Shown here: positions 5,064 through 9,405 of the stretch, piece by piece
Layout: the number at the start of each line of letters is the position of its first letter
How positions within the stretch are numbered: the first letter of the stretch is position 1
DNA from: Oscillospiraceae bacterium
GTDB taxonomy: Bacteria; Bacillota; Clostridia; Oscillospirales; Ruminococcaceae
NCBI GenBank assembly: GCA_020024155.1
Contig: JAHHUE010000060.1
Location: forward strand, 1-9,405
DNA length: 9,405 bases
Reading direction: 5' to 3'
Translations under genes and position numbers: made by a program
Notes under the pieces: model-generated
Told to the model about the DNA's origin: nothing
Databases searched by the model: none
What the model saw: the letters and a program-made list of their open reading frames with translations, nothing else

Positions 5064-6104
5064 ATGTATAAGATTAAAAGAGAAAATCTTTCCGCATTAT
5101 TCCAATTGATTGCGGAAAAACAAGAATTATATTTACCAATAAAAGTTGCAGAACAGGTTAATTTTGCTCCATGGATACAAGAATGTGTTGTGGATTTGGA
5201 TACATTAAAATCAGTAAAATCACCAAAAGATATATTTTTCCCACAGAGTGAAAATCTATACACAGTTACACAGAAAAATAAAAAATACACAATAAAACAA
5301 GAAGAACTGCAAAAACAAAACTTTGTTGTTTTTGGTATGAAAGCTTGTGATGTTCAAGGTGTAAAAGTTTTAGATCAAGTATTCCTTGTCAAACCAATTG
5401 ATACTTTTTATGCTGCAAGAAGAGAGCATGGTACAATAGTTGCTATGGCTTGTAATGAACCAGAAGAATCTTGCTTTTGTAAAGTATTTAGCGTGGATTG
5501 TGCAAATCCATTAGCTGATGTTGCAGTATGGATGGTTGAAGATGAAATGTACTGGAAAGCTGTCACAGAAAAAGGTGAAAAACTTACAGAACAGGTTAAA
5601 GAATTGCTTAACCAAACAAGTGATGCAGAGCAGTCAAAATTAGAAACATTAAAAGAAAACATTCATAACATTGTAGAAAAACTTCCATATATGAATTTAT
5701 CTTTGGAAGGCTGGGACGGCAATGCAACTGAAAAAAAATTTGATTCACCATTATGGGATGAATTATATAAACCATGTTTAGCTTGTGGTACATGTACTTT
5801 TGTCTGTCCAACTTGTCAGTGCTATGATATTAAAGACTATGATACAGGTAAAGGTATACAGCGTTATCGTTGCTGGGATTCTTGTATGTACTCTGACTTT
5901 ACAATGATGGCACACGGTAATAACCGTACAAGCCAAATGCAAAGATTCCGTCAGAGATTTATGCACAAGCTTGTTTACTATCCAGCAAACAACAACGGTA
6001 TGTATTCATGTGTAGGATGTGGACGATGTGTAGATAAATGTCCTGCATCATTAAATATTGTAAAAGTTATAAAAGCATTTCATAAAGAGGAGGACAATAA
6101 ATAA
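5064..6104 (+). CDS. flxB: FlxB-like 4Fe-4S protein related to anaerobic sulfite reductase subunit A
   Basis: A 346-residue cytoplasmic protein of the AsrA / NAD(P)-hydrogenase beta type. Family marks are K-A-C95-D-V-Q-G, A-C130-N-E-P-E-E-S-C137-F-C139, R-C270-W-D-S-C274, and two [4Fe-4S] motifs, C238-C241-C244-C248 and C316-C319-C322-C326. The 150-225 region is charged and variable. AsrA-like proteins pair with an FAD/NAD(P)H reductase of the AsrB type, which is exactly the next gene. Together they form the electron entry module. AAGGGGA (5051-5057) lies 6 nt before ATG 5064; a nearer ATG at 5060 opens only a three-codon frame. It ends 1 nt into flxA. It is not a complete sulfite reductase, because no catalytic AsrC-like sirohaem gene is present. 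Confidence 0.85.
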   Translation: MYKIKRENLSALFQLIAEKQELYLPIKVAEQVNFAPWIQECVVDLDTLKSVKSPKDIFFPQSENLYTVTQKNKKYTIKQEELQKQNFVVFGMKACDVQGVKVLDQVFLVKPIDTFYAARREHGTIVAMACNEPEESCFCKVFSVDCANPLADVAVWMVEDEMYWKAVTEKGEKLTEQVKELLNQTSDAEQSKLETLKENIHNIVEKLPYMNLSLEGWDGNATEKKFDSPLWDELYKPCLACGTCTFVCPTCQCYDIKDYDTGKGIQRYRCWDSCMYSDFTMMAHGNNRTSQMQRFRQRFMHKLVYYPANNNGMYSCVGCGRCVDKCPASLNIVKVIKAFHKEEDNK

Positions 6105-6958
6105 TGTGTGAATGTTCATGTCATAAAAATTATACATTAGATGTATTAGTTCCTCAGGTAGGTGTAATTACAGATATTCGCCAAGAAACTCCTGATGTTA
6201 AAACATTCCGTGTAATTGCACCAGAAGGCGGAAAGATTTTTGAACATATGCCAGGTCAATGTGCAATGATTTCAGTTCCTGGTGTTGGAGAAGGTATGTT
6301 TTCAATAACATCTTCTCCTACAAATAAAGAATATCAAGAATTTAGTATAAAAAAATGTGGCTCATTAACAGACCAACTTCATAGTCTTGAAGTGGGAGAT
6401 GAAATTACAGTTAGAGGTCCATACGGAAACTTTTTCCCAGTAGAAACAGAATTAAAAGGCAAAAACCTTTTATTCATTGCTGGTGGTATTGGTCTTGCTC
6501 CTTTGCGTTCTGTTATTAACTATGTAATAGATAATAGAGAAAATTATGGTACAGTAGATATCGTTTATGGTTCTCGTTCTGCTGATGATTTAGTTCAGCT
6601 TAAAGAAATTGAAGAAGTATGGAAAAATACAGAAGGCATAAATGTTTACCTTACAATTGACCGTGAGCAAGAAGGCTGGGATGGACATGTAGGTTTTGTT
6701 CCTAACTATGTAAAAGAGCTTGCTTTTGATAATGACAAAACATGTCTTGTATGTGGTCCACCAATTATGATTAAGTTTGTACTTGAAGGGCTTAAAGAAC
6801 TTGGCTTTTCTGATGAACAGGTCTATACAACGCTTGAACTTAGAATGAAATGTGGTGTTGGTAAATGTGGACGCTGCAACATAGGCTCAAAATATGTATG
6901 CAAAGATGGTCCAGTTTTCAGATTTGATGAAATTGAAGAATTGCCAAACGAATATTAG
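6104..6958 (+). CDS. flxA: FlxA, NADH-oxidising FAD/[2Fe-2S] oxidoreductase
   Basis: A 284-residue protein of the ferredoxin-NADP reductase superfamily, closest in layout to AsrB, PyrK and hydrogenase gamma subunits. Visible are an FAD-binding beta-barrel with F-S-I-T-S-S-P at 66-72 and R-G-P-Y-G at 104-108, a nucleotide-binding fold with GGIGLAPLR at 127-135, C-G-P-P at 217-220, and a C-terminal [2Fe-2S] site (C250, C255, C258, C266, followed by D-G-P-V-F). It should oxidise NAD(P)H; the NADH preference is taken from characterised FlxA and cannot be read here. The start overlaps the flxB stop by one base (TAATG), with GAGGAGG at 6087-6093. The extreme N-terminus M-C-E-C-S-C-H has three extra cysteines whose role I cannot assign. 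Confidence 0.88.
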   Translation: MCECSCHKNYTLDVLVPQVGVITDIRQETPDVKTFRVIAPEGGKIFEHMPGQCAMISVPGVGEGMFSITSSPTNKEYQEFSIKKCGSLTDQLHSLEVGDEITVRGPYGNFFPVETELKGKNLLFIAGGIGLAPLRSVINYVIDNRENYGTVDIVYGSRSADDLVQLKEIEEVWKNTEGINVYLTIDREQEGWDGHVGFVPNYVKELAFDNDKTCLVCGPPIMIKFVLEGLKELGFSDEQVYTTLELRMKCGVGKCGRCNIGSKYVCKDGPVFRFDEIEELPNEY

Positions 6959-6983
6959 TGATGTAGAAAGGACATAGAGTTAC

Positions 6984-7658
6984 ATGGAAAATATGGTAAA
7001 TGTATACTTTTTCGGTAAGAAATATAGTGTTCCAGCAGAATTAACTATAATGACTGCTATGGAATACGCAGGATACGAACTCAAAAGAGGTTGTGGATGT
7101 CGTCATGGTTTTTGTGGCGCATGTGCAACAATATATAGAATTAAAGGCGAAAACGAATTAAAAACTTGTCTTGCTTGTCAGACACAAGTTCAAGAAGGTA
7201 TGTATGTTGCAAGCATACCATTCTTCCCAACAGATAAAAGAACTTATGAAATTGAAGACCTCAAACCAAATCAGCAGGTTATGATGGACCTTTATCCAGA
7301 AATTTATAGCTGTATAGGATGTAATGCATGTACAAAAGCATGTACACAGGATTTGAATGTTATGCAGTATATTGCTTATGCTCAAAGAGGCGATTTTGAA
7401 AAATGTGCAGAAGAATCATTTGACTGTGTAGGTTGTGGTTGCTGTACAGTACGCTGTCCGGCAGGAATTTCTCATCCAATGGTTGGCGTTTTGACAAGAA
7501 GATTAACAGGTAAATACATAGCACCTGAATCAGAACACCTTAAAAATCGTGTTGAAGAAATTAACCACGGCGAATATGATAATCTTATTGAACAGATTAT
7601 GCAAAGACCAATTACAGAAATGCAAGAACTTTACAATACAAGAGATATAGAGAAATAA
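6984..7658 (+). CDS. frdB: Soluble fumarate-reductase-type iron-sulfur subunit (FrdB/TfrB-like) with HdrC-like C-terminal module
   Basis: A 224-residue protein. Residues 1-85 form a plant-type [2Fe-2S] domain as in SdhB/FrdB (C37, C39, C44, C47, C62, C65). The C-terminal part holds C110-C113-C116-C120, a short M-Q-Y-I-A-Y-A-Q-R-G-D-F-E-K segment, then C148-C151-C154-C158-P. That segment and spacing resemble HdrC (compare V-N-G-D-I-E-A-L in the hdrC product) as much as SdhB. In methanogen TfrB a similar front part is fused to an HdrB-like CCG domain; here that domain is absent but hdrB is in the operon. ATG 6984 has AGAAAGGA at 6965-6972; ATG 6993 is an alternative. The gene sits 25 nt after flxA and 12 nt before the flavoprotein gene, so it is the likely wire between the Hdr part and that flavoprotein. 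Confidence 0.82.
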   Translation: MENMVNVYFFGKKYSVPAELTIMTAMEYAGYELKRGCGCRHGFCGACATIYRIKGENELKTCLACQTQVQEGMYVASIPFFPTDKRTYEIEDLKPNQQVMMDLYPEIYSCIGCNACTKACTQDLNVMQYIAYAQRGDFEKCAEESFDCVGCGCCTVRCPAGISHPMVGVLTRRLTGKYIAPESEHLKNRVEEINHGEYDNLIEQIMQRPITEMQELYNTRDIEK

Positions 7659-7663
7659 GGAGG
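7656..7663 (+). promoter_or_regulatory. Very strong ribosome binding site of the flavoprotein gene
   Basis: TAAGGAGG overlaps the stop codon of the preceding gene and lies 7 nt before ATG 7671. It is the best Shine-Dalgarno match in the operon, suggesting that the terminal flavoprotein is translated efficiently in its own right. Confidence 0.75.
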
Positions 7664-7670
7664 TATTATC

Positions 7671-9272
7671 ATGTTTACACCAGAAATGCTTGAATCAATA
7701 AAAAAAGTAGAAGCAACAAGAGCAGAACGCATGGATCATGAGCCAAGACGTATGACAGCTGAAGAAAAAGATAGCCTTCTGAAAGCTTATCATCCAGATT
7801 ATAGAAAAGACGGTTTTGCAGAGATAAAAATTGGTCCAAATAAAGGACAAAAAGCACCAACAGAGCTTACAGGCTTGCTCCATTCAAATAGCCGTATTTT
7901 GAACGAAAAAATCGACCTTAATAAAGTTGATTATGATGTTGATGTTCTTATAATCGGTGGTGGCGGTGCAGGCGCATCTGCTGCTATTGAAGCTCACGAA
8001 GCTGGCGCAAATGTTATGATTGTTACAAAACTTCGTATTGGTGATGCAAATACAATGATGGCTGAAGGTGGTATTCAGGCAGCAGATAAAGAAAATGACT
8101 CACCTGTTCAGCACTATCTTGATGCTTTTGGTGGTGGACATTTTGCTGCAAGACCAGAATTGCTTAAAAGACTTGTTATGGAAGCTCCTGATGCAATTCA
8201 GTGGCTTAACAAACTTGGCGTAATGTTTGACAAAGATGAAAATGGCAGAATGGTAACAACACACGGTGGTGGTACTTCCAGAAAAAGAATGCATGCTTGC
8301 AAAGACTATTCCGGTGCAGAAATTATGCGTACACTCCGTGATGAAGTTTTAAACCGTAAAATCTCAGTAGTAGAATTTACATCTGCTGTTGAACTTTTGA
8401 AAGATGAAAAAGGTCAGGTTGCAGGTGCGATTCTTCTCAATATGGAAACAGATGACTATATGGTTGCAAAAGCAAAAACAGTTATTATTGCAACAGGTGG
8501 TGCAGGTCGTCTTCACTATCAAAACTTCCCAACATCAAACCACTATGGCGCAACAGCTGATGGTCTTGTATTAGGATATCGTGCAGGTGCCCCATTGCTT
8601 TATCAAGATACAATACAGTATCACCCAACAGGTGTTGCATATCCATCACAAATTTTTGGTGCATTGGTAACAGAGAAAGTTCGTTCTTTGGGCGCAATGC
8701 TTGTTAATGTAGATGGCGAAGCATTTATGCACCCATTGGAAACTCGCGATGTATCTGCGGCTTCTATTATCAGAGAATGTTCGGATAGAAATAAAGGTGT
8801 TAAAACACCAATAGGCAGCGGTGTATGGCTTGATACACCAATGATTGAAATGATTGGTGGGGAAGGTACTATCGAAAAGCGTATCCCTGCTATGCTCCGT
8901 ATGTATATGAATTATGGTATAGATATGAGAAAAGAGCCAATTCTTGTTTATCCAACACTTCACTATCAAAACGGTGGCTTGGAAATCAACGGTGAAGGCT
9001 TTACAAAAGCAATTGATAATTTGTTAGTTGCAGGCGAAGCTGTTGGTGGTATTCATGGCAGAAATCGTCTTATGGGTAACTCATTGCTTGATATAATTGT
9101 ATTTGGCAGAAATGCAGGTAAAGTAGCTGCTGCAAAAGCAAAAGATGTACAAATTGGTACATTGAGCTTGCAACATGTTCAAGAGTATGCAGAAGAATTG
9201 GAAAAAGCAGATATTCATACAGGTATGGTATCTCCACAACTTCTTCCACATTATGCTCGTCATGAAAGATAA
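7671..9272 (+). CDS. frdA: Fumarate-reductase-type flavoprotein subunit (FrdA/TfrA-like), soluble
   Basis: A 533-residue flavoprotein of the SdhA/FrdA/NadB superfamily. An unusual N-terminal extension of about 88 residues precedes the FAD motif GGGGAG (96-101). Active-site residues known from FrdA are all present by motif alignment: H318 in QYHPTG, T334-E335, R338, R359 in T-R-D, H431 in L-H-Y and R466 in H-G-R-N-R-L. The FAD-linking histidine of membrane FrdA/SdhA is Asn127 here (N-T-M-M-A-E-G-G), so FAD should be bound non-covalently. Only 67 residues follow R466, so the C-terminal helical domain of membrane enzymes is missing. There is no signal peptide. TAAGGAGG (7656-7663) lies 7 nt before ATG. 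Reduction of fumarate to succinate is the best guess. L-aspartate oxidase is less likely given the iron-sulfur partner gene and His198 at the NadB substrate-selecting Glu position. Confidence 0.85.
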   Translation: MFTPEMLESIKKVEATRAERMDHEPRRMTAEEKDSLLKAYHPDYRKDGFAEIKIGPNKGQKAPTELTGLLHSNSRILNEKIDLNKVDYDVDVLIIGGGGAGASAAIEAHEAGANVMIVTKLRIGDANTMMAEGGIQAADKENDSPVQHYLDAFGGGHFAARPELLKRLVMEAPDAIQWLNKLGVMFDKDENGRMVTTHGGGTSRKRMHACKDYSGAEIMRTLRDEVLNRKISVVEFTSAVELLKDEKGQVAGAILLNMETDDYMVAKAKTVIIATGGAGRLHYQNFPTSNHYGATADGLVLGYRAGAPLLYQDTIQYHPTGVAYPSQIFGALVTEKVRSLGAMLVNVDGEAFMHPLETRDVSAASIIRECSDRNKGVKTPIGSGVWLDTPMIEMIGGEGTIEKRIPAMLRMYMNYGIDMRKEPILVYPTLHYQNGGLEINGEGFTKAIDNLLVAGEAVGGIHGRNRLMGNSLLDIIVFGRNAGKVAAAKAKDVQIGTLSLQHVQEYAEELEKADIHTGMVSPQLLPHYARHER

Positions 9273-9303
9273 TTCATAACTATATTCATTCTCTAAAAAA
9301 TGT

Positions 9304-9350
9304 AAAAATGTCTGTTCAACCCTTTAAAATAGGGAAGGACAGACATTTTT
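9304..9350. terminator. Intrinsic terminator, probably bidirectional
   Basis: The left arm AAAAATGTCTGTTC (9304-9317) pairs with GGACAGACATTTTT (9337-9350) with a single T-G wobble. After an AA/AA internal loop, CCCT (9320-9323) pairs with AGGG (9331-9334) around a 7-nt loop. The stem is flanked by an A run on the left and a T run on the right, so it can stop transcription in both directions. It begins 31 nt after the flavoprotein stop and closes the nine-gene operon. Confidence 0.9.
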
Positions 9351-9355
9351 ACTTA

Positions 9356-9405
9356 TTAGTAATTTAAACCTAATACAAATTCTATGATTTTATTGTTTAC
9401 AAAAG
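9356..9405 (-). CDS. Possible 3' end of a convergent gene (partial, tentative)
   Basis: On the minus strand one frame is open from the window edge (9405) to TAA at 9358-9356. It gives fifteen codons ending in V-L-G-L-N-Y, while the other two frames stop at once. The stop lies 6 nt from the bidirectional terminator, the position expected for a convergent gene. Fifteen open codons are not significant on their own in AT-rich DNA, and the product is not recognisable. Confidence 0.3.
   Translation of the reverse strand, partial: FVNNKIIEFVLGLNY

Noticed and set aside
5064..6958. The AsrA-like and AsrB-like genes as part of an anaerobic sulfite reductase.
   Set aside because: No AsrC-like sirohaem catalytic subunit is present, and the pair sits between hdr/flxD and frd genes, which fits FlxBA of an Hdr-Flx complex.
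7671..9272. Flavoprotein as L-aspartate oxidase (NadB) of NAD synthesis.
   Set aside because: NadB works without an iron-sulfur partner subunit and has a Glu where this protein has His198. No nadA or nadC is adjacent, and the paired FrdB-like gene points to a fumarate-reductase-type enzyme.
7671..9272. The missing C-terminal helical domain as a recent frameshift or truncation.
   Set aside because: The stop is followed within 31 nt by a clean terminator, leaving no room for lost coding sequence. Catalytic motifs are intact, and short soluble forms of this family are plausible.
9384..9405. Plus-strand ATG at 9384 running off the right edge as the start of another gene.
   Set aside because: No ribosome site precedes it and it spans only seven codons. 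The minus-strand frame ending at 9356 next to the bidirectional terminator is a somewhat better explanation.

Overview
The window reads as one chromosomal segment of a strictly anaerobic, low-GC bacterium. Coding DNA is roughly in the high 30s % GC by eye, and the leader at 64-477 is about 16% GC. Strong AGGAGG-type ribosome sites, nine tightly packed iron-sulfur genes and no cytochrome or oxygen-dependent enzyme fit a fermentative Firmicute (Clostridia or Negativicutes), but low-GC anaerobes of other phyla cannot be excluded from the sequence alone.

Layout. (1) 1-63 looks like the end of an IS3/IS150-like insertion sequence with the first codons of its OrfA on the minus strand. (2) 64-477 is a gene-free, extremely AT-rich regulatory region. 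It holds two candidate promoters, several perfect palindromes and repeated Rex-like (TTGTTAA-N4-TTAACAA) half-site pairs. (3) 487-9272 is a single plus-strand operon of nine genes with no gap above 25 bp and several overlaps: hdrB, hdrC, hdrA, flxD (mvhD-like), flxC, flxB, flxA, a soluble fumarate-reductase-type iron-sulfur subunit (frdB/tfrB-like) and a fumarate-reductase-type flavoprotein (frdA/tfrA-like). (4) 9304-9350 is a strong, probably bidirectional terminator. It is followed by what may be the 3' end of a convergent minus-strand gene.

How the genes may work together. HdrABC plus FlxABCD is a known type of cytoplasmic NADH dehydrogenase/heterodisulfide reductase. FlxA oxidises NADH; FlxB, FlxC and FlxD carry electrons to HdrA; HdrA's FAD is the bifurcating centre that sends one electron to ferredoxin and one to HdrC/HdrB. 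What stands out here is a FrdAB pair at the end of the same operon with no membrane anchor. The iron-sulfur subunit ends in an HdrC-like two-cluster module. My central inference is an electron-bifurcating, NADH-dependent soluble fumarate reductase: 2 NADH + oxidised ferredoxin + fumarate giving 2 NAD+ + reduced ferredoxin + succinate, or its reversal. This would be an analogue of the methanogen thiol:fumarate reductase, with the HdrB part supplied as a separate subunit. The parts are recognisable families; the coupling is inferred and untested. NADH-responsive control by Rex would suit such a complex.
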